Shown: positions 37,955 to 48,471, counted from the first letter of the stretch. The stretch is DNA of 64,000 nucleotides from Mesorhizobium sp. B1-1-8 (GCF_006442795.2 NZ_CP083956.1:2953501-3017500), one strand, 5' to 3'. A program made the numbers and translations. Notes: generated by a model from the letters alone, not told the origin.

Positions 37955-37978
37955 TTTTTCGGCATCGTTTTCAGGAGT

Positions 37979-38009
37979 GCCGCGTGTCCGAGGGATGCGC
38001 GGCGTTTTT
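37979..38009 (+). terminator. Probable terminator after tolC
   Basis: GCCGCG ... CGCGGC with a 13-base loop, followed by GTTTTT, 25 bases past the tolC stop. Short stem, moderate confidence. Confidence 0.5.
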
Positions 38010-38050
38010 GCGTGACCGAGCCGAATCATCCGGTTGCTGGGTGGCGCCGA

Positions 38051-38086
38051 CCTAATCTGTTGAAATCCCCTAATCTGTTGAAATCC
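38051..38086 (+). repeat. 18-bp perfect tandem duplication
   Basis: CCTAATCTGTTGAAATCC occurs twice without a gap, about 120 bases before the PopZ-like gene. Confidence 0.85.
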
Positions 38087-38208
38087 AAAGTCTCCCCAGA
38101 TTGGGGATTCTCGGATGGCGATCGGTCGGTTACGCTGTCGCCATGATTCGATCCGGTCGAGGCTGGAACGGAAATCTGTAACGGGTCACAAGGGCGGCGG
38201 ATGTGACG

Positions 38209-39054
38209 ATGGCGACGGCAAGCAGCGCACAGCGCGAACCTTCCATGGAAGAGATACTGGCTTCGATCCGCAGGATTATCGAAGACAGCGACACCGGCCG
38301 CAAGCAGCCGGTCGATGCCGGTGAGCCGCGCCAGGATCTCCAGCCGGCGCCGGCGGTGGAGCCGGTCGCCGAGGTCGATGCCTTCCGCTCCGAATTGCAT
38401 GCCGAAACCACCCCGAAAAAGCCGGTAAGCCTGGCTGAGGTCCAGGCCCAGCTCGCGGCGGCCGATCCGGCGGTCCGGCGCGTCGAGACCCGTCCGGAAC
38501 CGGTGAAGATCACACCGGCGCCGAGGACCTTGGCGGAAGTCGGGGCCAGGATCGCCGCCGAACCCGCCGCGCCGGCGGTTGCGGGCCAGCCTGTCGCGGC
38601 AAGCGCGCCGCAGACCGCGGACAGCATCGTCGCCGATTGGCGACGCGAAATCGCCGCCGCCGGCGGCAACACGGTCACCGCCAAAACGGCTCAGCGTGTG
38701 CAGGAAGCCGCGCCCAAGGTCGGAATAGAGGAAGTCGAAATCGACGAGGAGGAGGCGGATGCACCGGTGGTGGAATCCATTGCCGCGCCTTCCAGCGTCT
38801 CCCGCGCGCCGTCGCCGGACGCGCCGCCGCCGGCTCGGCCGGCGATCCTTTCCGAGCATGCCGGACGGCAGGTCGCGGCGGCGTTCGGCGAGCTCTCCGA
38901 CGCCTTTGCCAGCCGCAGCAAGAAAACCTTCGACGAGATGGCCGAGGAGATGTTGCGGCCGATGCTGCAGGACTGGCTCGATAACAATCTGCCGACCCTG
39001 GTCGAGCGGCTGGTGCGCGAGGAGATCGAGCGCGTGGCGCGCGGCGCGCAGTAA
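38209..39054 (+). CDS. popZ: PopZ-like polar organising protein (DUF2497)
   Basis: 281 residues from ATG 38209 (GTG 38203 also possible). The family ends are conserved: the N-terminal helix PSMEEILASIRRIIEDSD and the C-terminal FDEMAEEMLRPMLQDWLDNN plus LPTLVERLVREEIERVA. A long acidic, Pro/Ala-rich disordered middle separates them, as in Caulobacter PopZ. PopZ forms a polar hub that anchors the ParB-centromere complex. It lies between tolC and valS. Confidence 0.82.
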   Translation: MATASSAQREPSMEEILASIRRIIEDSDTGRKQPVDAGEPRQDLQPAPAVEPVAEVDAFRSELHAETTPKKPVSLAEVQAQLAAADPAVRRVETRPEPVKITPAPRTLAEVGARIAAEPAAPAVAGQPVAASAPQTADSIVADWRREIAAAGGNTVTAKTAQRVQEAAPKVGIEEVEIDEEEADAPVVESIAAPSSVSRAPSPDAPPPARPAILSEHAGRQVAAAFGELSDAFASRSKKTFDEMAEEMLRPMLQDWLDNNLPTLVERLVREEIERVARGAQ

Positions 39055-39077
39055 ATTTTCCGGCCGTTCAGGATGAG

Positions 39078-39102
39078 ACGCCGCCCCTCGGGCGGCGTTT
39101 TT
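39078..39102 (+). terminator. Terminator after the PopZ-like gene
   Basis: ACGCCGCCC - CTC - GGGCGGCGT followed by TTTTGT, 24 bases past the stop. Confidence 0.9.
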
Positions 39103-39275
39103 GTCTGGAAAGGATTCGAAAACCGCTTGGGTGGCATCGCCGAGGGCGTGGGATTGCCGGCCGCCGTGGCGGACCTATCTTGTAAGAGCAGGCCGCTCCC
39201 CGCTCGCGGTTGACTCGGCCAAGACCTTCCGATTTACACCGGACGCATCAATTCCCGACAGTTCGGACTTCCTCC

Positions 39276-42059
39276 ATGCTTGAAAAAACATACGACGCCA
39301 AGACCGTCGAGCCCAAGATCGCCAAAGTCTGGGAAGAGGCTGACGCCTTTCGCGCCGGCGCCGGCGCGGAGGAAGGGGCCGAAGCCTTTACCGTCGTCAT
39401 CCCGCCGCCCAACGTCACCGGCTCGCTGCACATGGGCCATGCGCTCAACAACACGCTGCAGGACATATTGGTGCGCTTCGAGCGCATGCGCGGCAAGAAT
39501 GTGCTTTGGCAGCCCGGCATGGACCATGCCGGCATCGCCACGCAGATGGTGGTCGAGCGCCAGCTGATGGAGAGGCAGATCCATCGCCGCGACCTGACGC
39601 GCGAGGAGTTCATCGAGAAAATCTGGGAGTGGAAGGCCGAATCCGGCGGCGCCATCCTCAACCAGCTGAAGCGGCTCGGCGCCTCGGCCGACTGGAGCCG
39701 GGAACGCTTCACCATGGACGAGGGCCTGTCCAAGGCAGTGCTGGAAGTCTTCGTCACGCTCTACAAGCAAGGCCTGATCTACAAGGACAAGCGCCTTGTG
39801 AACTGGGACCCGAAGCTGCTCACCGCCATTTCGGACCTTGAGGTGGAGCAGCACGAGATCAACGGCAGTCTCTGGCATTTTCGGTACCCGATCGAATGCG
39901 TGACGTTCGATCCGGAAAATCCGAAGACTTTCATCACGGTTGCGACGACGCGTCCGGAAACCATGCTCGGCGACACGGCGGTGGCCGTGCACCCCGACGA
40001 CGAGCGGTTCCGCGACCTGGTCGGGAAAAACATCGTCCTGCCGATCGTCGGCCGCCGGATTCCGGTGGTCGCGGATGAATATTCGGATCCGGAAAAAGGG
40101 TCCGGCGCGGTCAAGATCACGCCGGCGCACGACTTCAACGATTTCGAGGTCGGCAAGCGCCACAAGCTGCCGGCGGTCAACATCCTGACCGTAGAGGCGG
40201 CCATCAAGCTGAAGGACAATGAGGATTTTCTCGCCGGCCTCGAGGTCACGCCCGAGCGCCAAACTGTCTGGGACGAGCTCGACGGGCTCGACCGCTTCGC
40301 CGCGCGCAAGAAGATCGTCGAGCTGATGGAAGAAGGCGGCTTCCTCGACAAGGTCGAACCGCATCACCACGCGGTGCCGCATGGCGACCGCGGCGGCGTG
40401 CCGATCGAGCCGTTCCTGACCGACCAGTGGTACGTCAACGCAGCCGAGCTCGCCAAGCCGGCGATCGCCTCGGTGCGCGCGGGCGCCACCCGCTTCGTGC
40501 CGAAGAACTGGGAAAAGACCTATTTCGATTGGATGGAGAACATCCAGCCCTGGTGCATTTCGCGCCAGCTGTGGTGGGGTCACCAGATCCCGGCCTGGTA
40601 CGGGCCGGACGGACGCGTCTTCGTCGAGAAGACCGAGGAAGAGGCGCTTGCCGCGGCAATCGAATACTATCTGGCGCTGGAGGGGCCGTGGAAGGCCTGG
40701 GTCGAGGACAGACTGGAGAATTTCGAGCCGGGCGAGATCCTGACGCGTGACGAGGATGTGCTCGACACCTGGTTCTCCTCGGCGCTGTGGCCGTTCTCGA
40801 CGCTTGGCTGGCCCGACCAGACGCCGGAGCTGAAGACCTATTATCCGACCGACGTTCTGGTCACCGGCTTCGACATCATCTTCTTCTGGGTCGCCCGCAT
40901 GATGATGATGGGCCTTCACTTCATGGACGAGGAGCCGTTCCACACCGTCTATGTGCATGCGCTGGTGCGCGACAAGAACGGGCAGAAGATGTCGAAATCG
41001 AAGGGCAACGTCATCGACCCGCTCGAGCTCATCGACGAATATGGCGCCGACGCCTTGCGCTTCACGTTGACCGTCATGGCGGCGCAGGGCCGCGACGTGA
41101 AGCTCGATCCGGCGCGCATCGCCGGCTACCGCAATTTCGGCACCAAGCTCTGGAACGCGACGCGCTTCGCCGAGATGAATGAGGTCGCGCGCAACGACGA
41201 CTTCTGGCTGAACGATGCCAAGCTCGCGGTCAACCGGTGGATCCTGACCGAGCTGACACGCGCGGCGCGCGCCATCACCGAAGGCATAACCGCCTATCGC
41301 TTCAACGAGGCGGCGGGCGCCGCCTACCGTTTCGTCTGGAACCTGTTCTGCGACTGGTATCTGGAGCTTCTGAAGCCGGTGTTCATGGGCGCCGACGAAG
41401 CGGCCAAGGCCGAGAGCCGGGCCTGCGTCGCCTTCGTGCTGGACGAGATCTACAAGCTGCTGCATCCGATGATGCCCTTCATGACCGAGGAGCTGTGGGC
41501 GCAGACGGCTGGCGAGGGCAGGGAACGCGAGTCGCTGCTCTGCCATGCCGCATGGCCGTCGCCGGATTTCGAGGACGACGATGCCGCCGCCGACATCAAC
41601 TGGCTGGTCGAGCTTGTCTCCGGCATCCGCTCGGTGCGCTCGGAGATGAATGTGCCGCCGGCGGCCATCGCGCCGCTGATGGTGATCGGCGCCAATACGC
41701 TCACGCATGAGCGGCTGGAGCGCCATGCCTCAGCCATCAAGCGGCTGGCGCGGGTCGGCGACATCGCGCTGGTCGACGCGCCGCCGAAGGGATCGGCCCA
41801 GATCGTGCTCAACGAGGCGACGGTGAGCCTGCCGCTCGGCAGCCTGATCGACCTTCAGGCGGAGGCCGCACGGTTGCAGAAGGAACTGGCCAAGGTGACC
41901 GAGGAGATCGCCCGCCTGCACAAGAAGCTGTCCAACGAAAAGTTCGTCGCCAACGCGCCCGAGGAGGTGGTCGAGGCCGAGCGCGAAAAGCTGGCGGAAT
42001 ATCGCGCGGCGCAGGAGAAGCTTTCGGTGGCTTTGACCAGGGTCCGCGACGCCGGCTGA
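39276..42059 (+). CDS. valS: Valyl-tRNA synthetase
   Basis: 927 residues from ATG 39276. Class I signatures [15 protein letters not shown] (HIGH-type) and [11 protein letters not shown] (KMSKS), the CP1 editing domain ([17 protein letters not shown]), an anticodon-binding domain and the C-terminal coiled-coil arm (about 860-927) that distinguishes ValRS. Charges tRNA-Val. All key motifs intact. Confidence 0.97.
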   Translation: MLEKTYDAKTVEPKIAKVWEEADAFRAGAGAEEGAEAFTVVIPPPNVTGSLHMGHALNNTLQDILVRFERMRGKNVLWQPGMDHAGIATQMVVERQLMERQIHRRDLTREEFIEKIWEWKAESGGAILNQLKRLGASADWSRERFTMDEGLSKAVLEVFVTLYKQGLIYKDKRLVNWDPKLLTAISDLEVEQHEINGSLWHFRYPIECVTFDPENPKTFITVATTRPETMLGDTAVAVHPDDERFRDLVGKNIVLPIVGRRIPVVADEYSDPEKGSGAVKITPAHDFNDFEVGKRHKLPAVNILTVEAAIKLKDNEDFLAGLEVTPERQTVWDELDGLDRFAARKKIVELMEEGGFLDKVEPHHHAVPHGDRGGVPIEPFLTDQWYVNAAELAKPAIASVRAGATRFVPKNWEKTYFDWMENIQPWCISRQLWWGHQIPAWYGPDGRVFVEKTEEEALAAAIEYYLALEGPWKAWVEDRLENFEPGEILTRDEDVLDTWFSSALWPFSTLGWPDQTPELKTYYPTDVLVTGFDIIFFWVARMMMMGLHFMDEEPFHTVYVHALVRDKNGQKMSKSKGNVIDPLELIDEYGADALRFTLTVMAAQGRDVKLDPARIAGYRNFGTKLWNATRFAEMNEVARNDDFWLNDAKLAVNRWILTELTRAARAITEGITAYRFNEAAGAAYRFVWNLFCDWYLELLKPVFMGADEAAKAESRACVAFVLDEIYKLLHPMMPFMTEELWAQTAGEGRERESLLCHAAWPSPDFEDDDAAADINWLVELVSGIRSVRSEMNVPPAAIAPLMVIGANTLTHERLERHASAIKRLARVGDIALVDAPPKGSAQIVLNEATVSLPLGSLIDLQAEAARLQKELAKVTEEIARLHKKLSNEKFVANAPEEVVEAEREKLAEYRAAQEKLSVALTRVRDAG

Positions 42060-42162
42060 GCCGCCGGATTCGACCTTCGCCGGAGGCTTCTTCCGGTACG
42101 TCGGCTGCCTCGGAAAGAGGCATGCCGTTGCGTTAATTTTGACGTAAACGGAAAGTTTGCGC

Positions 42163-42190
42163 CCCATTGTTGCCATAATGTAACAATGGG
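42163..42190. promoter_or_regulatory. Inverted repeat CCCATTGTT / AACAATGGG
   Basis: Perfect 9-bp arms with a 10-base spacer, 104 bases after valS and 220 before the porin gene. Candidate operator; no regulator assigned. Confidence 0.4.
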
Positions 42191-42320
42191 ACCCATCAGC
42201 CCCCAAAACGGGCCGTTTTTGTGCATTTTTAGCCGATTTTTGTCACTTTTTGCGGCTGATAAATGCTGACGGGCACGACTTAGGCGCCAACTACCATGGC
42301 GAAAATGCGTGCTGTCAAGA

Positions 42321-42332
42321 TGTACATGTACA
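42321..42332. promoter_or_regulatory. Palindrome TGTACATGTACA
   Basis: Perfect 12-bp palindrome 78 bases before the ATG of the FadL-family gene, a plausible position for an operator near its promoter. Confidence 0.35.
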
Positions 42333-42409
42333 GCTCTTGAAAACGTTGTTGCGCCGTTAACCCGAATTGGTTCTAGCTTGATCCACTCGTATTTCGGGGA
42401 GGGAAATCT

Positions 42410-43639
42410 ATGGACGTTCTGCGGCTCAAAGCACTGCTGGGGGCAGGGTGCTTTTCGCTGGCACTGATCGGCGCGGCGATGCATCCGGCGCATGCCGGCG
42501 GCCTGGAGCGCGGCGGCTACGACATCGACCTTCTGTTCGATCCGGCGCCGTTCGCGACGGAAGCCGAAGCGACCTACGTGATGCCGGATCGCAAGTACAA
42601 GAACGCGCGTGGCCCTGGTGGCGCCGACCTCGGCTTTGGCACCTCAGCCAAGGGAGCCGAGGATTATTGGGTGCCGCGCATCGGCGTCAAAGCTCAGGTC
42701 GTCCAGGGCGTCGACTGCATGTTCGACTATTCGCAGCCTTGGGGCGCGCATACCGCACCCGGCGTGTGGAACGGCGCGTTTTCCAACATGGAAACCGACA
42801 TCAAGAGCGACAACTACGCGGCAACCTGTTCCTACAAGATGGATGCCGGCAAGGGTCAACTCCGCTTTATCGGCGGTGTCTTCTATCAGAAAGTGTACGG
42901 TTTCAAGGAAGACCTGGTGTCACCGTTTGTACCCGACTTCGGGGGTACTGGTCGTGTCGATCTGACGAGCAATGGCTGGGGCTGGCGCGCCGGCATTGCC
43001 TATGAAATCCCGGACATCGCCCTGCGCGCTAGCCTGGTCTACAATTCGAAGGTCAAGCTCGACAACATCGAGGGCACGCTGGACTTGACGAACGTTGGCC
43101 TAGGTACGATCCCGATCTACGGCTCGACGCAGTACATGCCGGATGTGGTGGAACTGAAATTGCAATCCGGCATCGCACCCGGCTGGCTTGCCTTCGGTTC
43201 GATCAAGTGGGTCAACTGGAGCACGCTGCAGAGCGTGCCGATCTGCCCGAAAGGCGTTCCGACTTCGCTTTGCTTCAGCAACTCGCCGGCAGAAGTGACT
43301 TCGCTCGACCTGATGTATCGTGACGGCTGGACTGTCTCGGGTGGCGTCGGCCACAAGTTCAACGACCAGTGGAGCGCTGCGGGACAGCTTTCTTGGGACC
43401 GTGGCACCTCGCATGGTTATGGCGCGCAAACCGATACGTGGACCGTCGGCGGCGGGGTCGCTTATACACCCCAGCCCAACATTGAGGTTCGCTTGGCGGG
43501 TGCAATCGGCGTGATGACCAGCGGTCATTCCGGTACATTGATTGGCCCGAATGGCAAAATCATTGGCGACGACGCCAGTTACGATTTCGGCAACGACTTG
43601 GTCACGGCGATCTCGGGCGGCGTCAAGATCAAGTTCTAA
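42410..43639 (+). CDS. FadL/TodX-family outer-membrane transport protein
   Basis: 409 residues with a signal peptide (about 1-29, ending MHPAHA) and a mature N-terminus GGLERGGYDIDLLFDPAPFA, like the OmpP1/FadL plug. Many amphipathic strands follow, with a terminal Phe (GGVKIKF). These channels import hydrophobic compounds such as fatty acids across the outer membrane. Start behind GGGGAGGG. A single-gene unit with its own terminator. Confidence 0.82.
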   Translation: MDVLRLKALLGAGCFSLALIGAAMHPAHAGGLERGGYDIDLLFDPAPFATEAEATYVMPDRKYKNARGPGGADLGFGTSAKGAEDYWVPRIGVKAQVVQGVDCMFDYSQPWGAHTAPGVWNGAFSNMETDIKSDNYAATCSYKMDAGKGQLRFIGGVFYQKVYGFKEDLVSPFVPDFGGTGRVDLTSNGWGWRAGIAYEIPDIALRASLVYNSKVKLDNIEGTLDLTNVGLGTIPIYGSTQYMPDVVELKLQSGIAPGWLAFGSIKWVNWSTLQSVPICPKGVPTSLCFSNSPAEVTSLDLMYRDGWTVSGGVGHKFNDQWSAAGQLSWDRGTSHGYGAQTDTWTVGGGVAYTPQPNIEVRLAGAIGVMTSGHSGTLIGPNGKIIGDDASYDFGNDLVTAISGGVKIKF

Positions 43640-43656
43640 GTTTCTGAAAATTCGAG

Positions 43657-43685
43657 AAAAAGGCCGGGCAGCGCCCGGCCTTTTT
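43657..43685 (+). terminator. Rho-independent terminator after the FadL-family gene
   Basis: AAAAAGGCCGGGC - AGC - GCCCGGCCTTTTT, 17 bases past the stop. Strong and potentially bidirectional. Confidence 0.93.
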
Positions 43686-43928
43686 CTGTCCAGCCGATGC
43701 TTCAAGCCGATCTCTCAGCGCGATGTTCCAGATTCGCCGCACGATCGGTGCCCCTCACGATTGTGACGTTTTGGCAACAGTTTATGAACAACCCCTGCGC
43801 TAAAAGTCAGGTCGGGAGGACTGCCCATTTCCCGCCATAAACCCGGCGCACCTCGAATTGTCTCGGGAGGCGCGCGCCAGCAAGGCTCGGCGATGAGGCA
43901 GGCCGCGGGGTGTGCGGCAAGGACGAGT

Positions 43929-45653
43929 ATGGACGCCAGAGTAATCTCCAAGGCCAAGCTGCCCAGCCGCCACGTGACCGTCGGCCCGGCGCGTGCGCCG
44001 CATCGCTCGTATCTTTACGCCATGGGACTGTCGGCGGCCGAGATCGCGCAGCCGCTGGTCGGCGTCGCCAGCTGCTGGAACGAGGCCGCTCCCTGCAACA
44101 TCTCGCTGATGCGCCAGGCGCAAGTGGTCAAGAAGGGCGTCGCCGCCGCCAACGGCACGCCGCGCGAATTCTGCACCATCACCGTCACCGACGGCATCGC
44201 CATGGGCCACCAAGGCATGAAATCGTCGCTGGTGTCGCGCGAGGTCATTGCCGATTCGGTAGAGCTCACCATGCGCGGTCATTGCTACGATGCGCTGGTC
44301 GGGCTTGCCGGCTGCGACAAGTCGCTGCCCGGCATGATGATGGCGATGGTGCGGCTCAACGTGCCTTCGATCTTCATCTATGGCGGCTCGATCCTGCCCG
44401 GCAGCTATCGCGGCCGGCAGATCACCGTGCAGGATGTGTTCGAAGCCGTCGGCCAGCATTCGGTCGGCACGATCGGCGACGCCGAACTGCTCGAGATCGA
44501 GCAGGCAGCATGCCCGTCGGCGGGCTCCTGCGGCGCCCAGTTCACCGCCAACACCATGGCCACCGTCGCCGAGGCAATCGGCCTGGCCTTGCCCTATTCC
44601 TGCGGCGCGCCGGCGCCCTACGAGATGCGCGACCGTTTCAATTTCGCCTCCGGCGAAAAGATCATGGAACTGATCGCAAAGAACATCCGGCCGCGCGACA
44701 TCGTCACGCTGAAGGCCCTGGAGAATGCGGCCACCGTCGTGTCCGCCACCGGCGGCTCGACCAATGCCGCGCTGCATCTGCCGGCGATCGCGCATGAGGC
44801 CGGCATCAAGTTCGACCTCTTCGACGTGGCGGCGATCTTCGAGAAGACGCCCTATATCGCCGACCTCAAGCCGGGCGGCAAATATGTCGCCAAGGACATG
44901 TTCGAGGCCGGCGGCATTCCGCTCTTGATGAAGACGCTGCTCGACCACGGCTATCTGCACGGCGATTGCCTGACGGTTACCGGCCGCACTTTGGCCGAAA
45001 ATATGGAGCATGTTGCCTGGAATGACAGCCAGGATGTCGTGCGTCCCGCCAACCGGCCAATCACCAGGACAGGCGGCGTTGTGGGCTTGAAGGGAAACCT
45101 TGCCCCGGAAGGCGCGATCGTGAAGGTCGCGGGCATGTCGGAACTGAAATTCTCCGGTCCGGCGCGCTGCTTCGATTCGGAAGAGGAGTGCTTCGAGGCA
45201 GTCACGCAACGCAACTACGAGGAAGGCGAGGTTCTCGTCATCCGCTACGAGGGCCCGCGCGGCGGCCCCGGCATGCGCGAGATGCTGTCGACGACGGCGG
45301 CACTCTACGGTCAGGGCATGGGCGGCAAGGTGGCGCTGATCACGGACGGGCGCTTTTCGGGCGCCACCCGTGGCTTCTGCATCGGCCATGTCGGACCCGA
45401 GGCGGCCGTCGGCGGGCCGATCGGACTGATCAAAAATGGCGACGTGATCTCGATCGATGCCACGAAGGGCACGATCGAGGTGGCGCTGTCGGACGCCGAA
45501 CTGGCGGCGAGGGCAAAGAAATGGAAGGCGCGCGAGACCGATTATCAGTCCGGCGCCATCTGGAAATATGCGCAGACCGTGGGGTCGGCCCGCGACGGCG
45601 CGGTCACACATCCGGGCGGCGCCAAAGAAACGCACTGCTATGCGGACATTTGA
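43929..45653 (+). CDS. ilvD: Dihydroxy-acid dehydratase (IlvD/Edd family)
   Basis: 574 residues from ATG 43929. Fe-S cluster cysteines Cys49 (GVASCWNE), Cys129 ([11 protein letters not shown]) and Cys201 ([16 protein letters not shown]) are present, plus the C-terminal [13 protein letters not shown]. Dehydrates dihydroxy acids in valine/isoleucine/pantothenate synthesis. Sugar-acid dehydratases share the family, but [20 protein letters not shown] and the overall pattern favour IlvD. Its end overlaps the exoR start by 14 bases. Confidence 0.88.
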   Translation: MDARVISKAKLPSRHVTVGPARAPHRSYLYAMGLSAAEIAQPLVGVASCWNEAAPCNISLMRQAQVVKKGVAAANGTPREFCTITVTDGIAMGHQGMKSSLVSREVIADSVELTMRGHCYDALVGLAGCDKSLPGMMMAMVRLNVPSIFIYGGSILPGSYRGRQITVQDVFEAVGQHSVGTIGDAELLEIEQAACPSAGSCGAQFTANTMATVAEAIGLALPYSCGAPAPYEMRDRFNFASGEKIMELIAKNIRPRDIVTLKALENAATVVSATGGSTNAALHLPAIAHEAGIKFDLFDVAAIFEKTPYIADLKPGGKYVAKDMFEAGGIPLLMKTLLDHGYLHGDCLTVTGRTLAENMEHVAWNDSQDVVRPANRPITRTGGVVGLKGNLAPEGAIVKVAGMSELKFSGPARCFDSEEECFEAVTQRNYEEGEVLVIRYEGPRGGPGMREMLSTTAALYGQGMGGKVALITDGRFSGATRGFCIGHVGPEAAVGGPIGLIKNGDVISIDATKGTIEVALSDAELAARAKKWKARETDYQSGAIWKYAQTVGSARDGAVTHPGGAKETHCYADI

Positions 45654-46464
45654 GGTGTTGAGGTCGTCTGTCTTTTCGGCACTGGTCGCGATAGCGACCT
45701 TGGGCGCCGTCGGGCAGGCCATGGCCTTCGACGACAAGGTGTTCGACGACAAGACCGGCGTCAAGCCGCAGTCGAGCCCGTGGGCGGTGTTCCAGTTCGG
45801 CTTTTCGGCCTACAAGAACGGCCACAAGGACCAGGCGGTCGAGGCCTATAAATACGCCGCCGAAAACGGCCAGATCGGCGCGACGTGGAAGCTTGCGCGC
45901 ATGTATGCCGAAGGCGACGGGGTGGCGCGCGACGACTACGAGGCGTTCAAGTTCTTCTCGGAGATCGTCGACCAGGATGTCGAGCCCGGCTCGCCGGAGG
46001 AAAGCTATGTCTCGGACGCGCTGGTGGCGCTTGGCGACTATCTGCGCAAGGGTATCCCTGGCAGCCCGGTCACCGAGAACGAGGTCGCGGCGCAGGAATA
46101 TTATATGCGCGCCGCCGCCAACTACCGCAATCCGAACGCCCAGTTCGAGATCGGCCAGATGTTCTTGAAGGGCGAGGGCGGCGTCAAGGCCAGCGTCAAG
46201 CAGGCCGGGCGCTGGCTGCAGCTGGCCGCCGAGAAGGGCCATGCCGGCGCGCAGGCGACGCTCGGCAATCTCCTGTTCCAGAGCGGCAAGATCGTGCGCG
46301 GCCTGGCGATGATGACGGCGGCGCTCGAGCGGGCTCCGCCGGCCGACCAGCCCTGGATCCGCAGCATGCAGGAAGAGGCCTTTGCCGCCGCCGGCGAGGC
46401 CGACCGCCGCACGGCGATTTCGCTGGCCGACGATATCCTGACCAAGGGCGGCGGCGACCAGTAG
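45640..46464 (+). CDS. exoR: ExoR-like periplasmic regulator of exopolysaccharide
   Basis: 274 residues from ATG 45640: signal peptide ([20 protein letters not shown]), then Sel1-type TPR repeats ([76 protein letters not shown]). Length and layout match ExoR of Sinorhizobium (268 residues), which holds the ExoS/ChvI kinase system off in the periplasm and so limits succinoglycan and favours motility. exoS and chvI are not in the window. A GTG at 45655, just after the ilvD stop, is an alternative start. Confidence 0.85.
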   Translation: MRTFEVLRSSVFSALVAIATLGAVGQAMAFDDKVFDDKTGVKPQSSPWAVFQFGFSAYKNGHKDQAVEAYKYAAENGQIGATWKLARMYAEGDGVARDDYEAFKFFSEIVDQDVEPGSPEESYVSDALVALGDYLRKGIPGSPVTENEVAAQEYYMRAAANYRNPNAQFEIGQMFLKGEGGVKASVKQAGRWLQLAAEKGHAGAQATLGNLLFQSGKIVRGLAMMTAALERAPPADQPWIRSMQEEAFAAAGEADRRTAISLADDILTKGGGDQ

Positions 46465-46476
46465 AAGGCTTTGAGG

Positions 46477-46767
46477 TCAGTTCTCGGTCGGTTCCGTCGG
46501 CACCACGCCCGGCGCCGGCGTCGACGTCGACGTGGGATGGAGTTTTGGGGCTGCTCCAGGGCACCCATCCTCGATCTTCGTCCAGGACGTGTTGTTGAGG
46601 ACCATGTCGCAGCGGGCGAGGTGGGTTTCACCGGCGAGCGTCAGGCACGCCGTCTCGCCGACCTTGAAGGACTTGCCGTTGGCAAGACACTCCGGCGCGG
46701 CGAGCGCCGGCGCCGCCGCGGCAAGCGTCCACAAAAGGCAGACCGGGTAAGCAACAAATCGTATCAT
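46477..46767 (-). CDS. Small secreted protein, function unknown
   Basis: 96 residues from ATG 46767 with a clear signal peptide (about 1-23, ending APALA). The mature part has four Cys, including ECLANGKSFKVGETACLTLA and ARCDMVLNNTSWTKIEDGCP, and a Thr/Pro-rich tail. Two disulphides are plausible. No family recognised. It converges with exoR. Confidence 0.65.
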   Translation of the reverse strand: MIRFVAYPVCLLWTLAAAAPALAAPECLANGKSFKVGETACLTLAGETHLARCDMVLNNTSWTKIEDGCPGAAPKLHPTSTSTPAPGVVPTEPTEN

Positions 46768-46849
46768 CACGGCACCCCCTGACACGACGATAACGCACCA
46801 AACGTGCGATTTGTGGCGATATCAGGATTTGGCGAGCGCGCGACGCTTT

Positions 46850-47644
46850 TCAGACCGGCCGCAGCGCCAGATCGATGGCCACCGGCACATGGTCGGAGGG
46901 CTTTTCCCAGGCGCGCACATGCTTTTCGACAGAGGCGGAGGAAAAGCGGCTGGCTGCCTCCGGCGACAAAAGCAGATGGTCGATGCGGATGCCGTTGTTC
47001 TTCTGCCAGGCGCCGGCCTGATAATCCCAGAAGGTATAGACATCGGGCGAGTCGGTGACGGCGCGTACCGCTTCGGTGAAGCCGAGGTTCTTCAGCCGGC
47101 GGAAGGCTTGCCGGGTCTGCGGCTGGAACAGCGCATCGCTTAGCCAGTTCTCGGGGAACCTGGCATCGGCGGGTTCGGGGATGACATTGTAGTCGCCGGC
47201 CAGCACCAGCGCTTCCTCAAGCCGCAGCCGTTCCTCCGCCCAGCGCTCCAGCCGCGCCATCCATGACAGCTTGTAGGAAAACTTCTTCTCGTCATCGATC
47301 GGATTGCCGTTCGGCAGATAGAGCGAGGCGACGCGCAGCGCGCCCTTGTCGGTCGAGAACACGCTTTCGATGAAGCGGGCGTGGTCATCCACCTCGTCGC
47401 CCGGCAGGCCGCGATTGACCTCGTCGAAGCGGAGTTTTGAGAGAATGGCGACGCCGTTGAAGCTCTTCTGGCCATTGGTCTCGACATTGTAGCCCAAGGC
47501 CTCGATCTCGGCGCGCGGGAACTGGTCGTCGAGCGTCTTGATCTCCTGCAGGCAGACGATATCCGGCGCGCTCTCGGTCAACCAGTGGGTGAGATTGCCG
47601 ATGCGGGCGCGAACACCGTTGATGTTCCAGGTGACGATCTTCAT
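46850..47644 (-). CDS. xthA: Exodeoxyribonuclease III
   Basis: 264 residues from ATG 47644. Mg-dependent EEP nuclease motifs: WNINGVRAR, the metal Glu in CLQEIKT, LYLPNGNP, LAGDYNVIPEPADAR, DYQAGAWQKNNGIRIDHLLL and the catalytic His in SDHVPV. AP endonuclease and 3' repair exonuclease. It lies 7 bases from the VOC gene on the same strand. Confidence 0.93.
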   Translation of the reverse strand: MKIVTWNINGVRARIGNLTHWLTESAPDIVCLQEIKTLDDQFPRAEIEALGYNVETNGQKSFNGVAILSKLRFDEVNRGLPGDEVDDHARFIESVFSTDKGALRVASLYLPNGNPIDDEKKFSYKLSWMARLERWAEERLRLEEALVLAGDYNVIPEPADARFPENWLSDALFQPQTRQAFRRLKNLGFTEAVRAVTDSPDVYTFWDYQAGAWQKNNGIRIDHLLLSPEAASRFSSASVEKHVRAWEKPSDHVPVAIDLALRPV

Positions 47645-47651
47645 GGGGACC

Positions 47652-48044
47652 TCAAGGCTGTTCCGGCGCAATGCGTTCGACCAGGCCGATCGTATTGCCT
47701 GCCGGGTCCTTTAGAAAGGCCATCCACTCGCTTTCCCCTGCCGGACCGAACTGGCCCTCGGTGTCGCGATGGACGAGCATTGGCGGTGCGGTGAAGGGAA
47801 CGCCCGCCGCGTTCGCCTCGGCATGGAAGGCTTCGAGGCCGGAAATATCGAGATAGACGGTGCCGGCCGGCACGCCGTCGGTGAAGAGCAACCGCACGCC
47901 GCCGGCCATGATGAAGGCCATGCCCGGCGGATCGTAGCGCGCATGCACGCTCATGCCGAGCACGTCGCGCCAGAAGGCAAGCGTCGTGTCGAGATCGCGG
48001 CCGGCCGACAGCGCGACCTGGCGGACCGCGCCGACGACAGGCAT
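47652..48044 (-). CDS. VOC (glyoxalase/bleomycin-resistance fold) protein
   Basis: 130 residues with two beta-alpha-beta-beta-beta modules (LDTTLAFWRDVLGMSVHARY and DPAGNTIGLVERIAP). The second-module Glu and the first-module His are candidate metal ligands. Specific reaction unknown. It lies between erpA and xthA with gaps of 10 and 7 bases, so the three are probably co-transcribed. Confidence 0.85.
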   Translation of the reverse strand: MPVVGAVRQVALSAGRDLDTTLAFWRDVLGMSVHARYDPPGMAFIMAGGVRLLFTDGVPAGTVYLDISGLEAFHAEANAAGVPFTAPPMLVHRDTEGQFGPAGESEWMAFLKDPAGNTIGLVERIAPEQP

Positions 48045-48054
48045 AGCGTTTTCT

Positions 48055-48402
48055 TCAGATGGAGAAGCTGGTGCCGCAGCCGCAGGAGGCGACCGCGTTG
48101 GGGTTCCTGATCTGGAACGACTGGCCCATCAGGTCGTCGACGAAGTCGATTACCGAGCCGCCCATATAAACCAGCGACAGGTCGTCGATCAGGATAGTCG
48201 CGCCGTCCTTCTCAATGGCAACGTCGTCGTCGTTTGCCGCTTCGACCAGATCGAACTTATAGGAAAAGCCGGAGCAGCCGCCGCCCTCGACGGAAACGCG
48301 CAGCGCCGTCTTGCCGGGTTCGCCGGAAACGATCCTGGCGATCCGCTTCGCGGCGGCGTCGGTCATCTCGACCTTCATGGCAGTCTTGGCATCCGCGCCC
48401 AT
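48055..48402 (-). CDS. erpA: Iron-sulfur cluster insertion protein ErpA (A-type carrier)
   Basis: 115 residues from ATG 48402 (ATG 48378 also possible). A-type carrier cysteines Cys43 (GGGCSGFSY), Cys107 and Cys109 (SCGCGTSFSI) are intact. It delivers Fe-S clusters to target enzymes. The much longer frame upstream is antisense to dgt and argS and not part of the gene. It is divergent from dgt with 69 bases between starts. Confidence 0.93.
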   Translation of the reverse strand: MGADAKTAMKVEMTDAAAKRIARIVSGEPGKTALRVSVEGGGCSGFSYKFDLVEAANDDDVAIEKDGATILIDDLSLVYMGGSVIDFVDDLMGQSFQIRNPNAVASCGCGTSFSI

Positions 48403-48471
48403 CGGCGTCACCTTGCTTTCGGTTTCATATGATAGGTATGAAGCGGACGGGGCCAAGTCAACTGGTGGTGA

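Larger units (their letters stand above)
42060..42409. other. 350-base promoter region before the FadL-family gene
   Basis: It holds a 9-bp inverted repeat (42163-42190), a small AAAACG-GGC-CGTTTT hairpin (about 42198-42213) that may end valS transcription, and a perfect 12-bp palindrome (42321-42332). It is more AT-rich than the flanking genes. Confidence 0.5.

Noticed and set aside
39234..41726. 830-codon open frame on the minus strand
   Set aside because: Antisense to valS, whose motifs are complete. The shadow product is His/Asp/Leu-rich with no domain.
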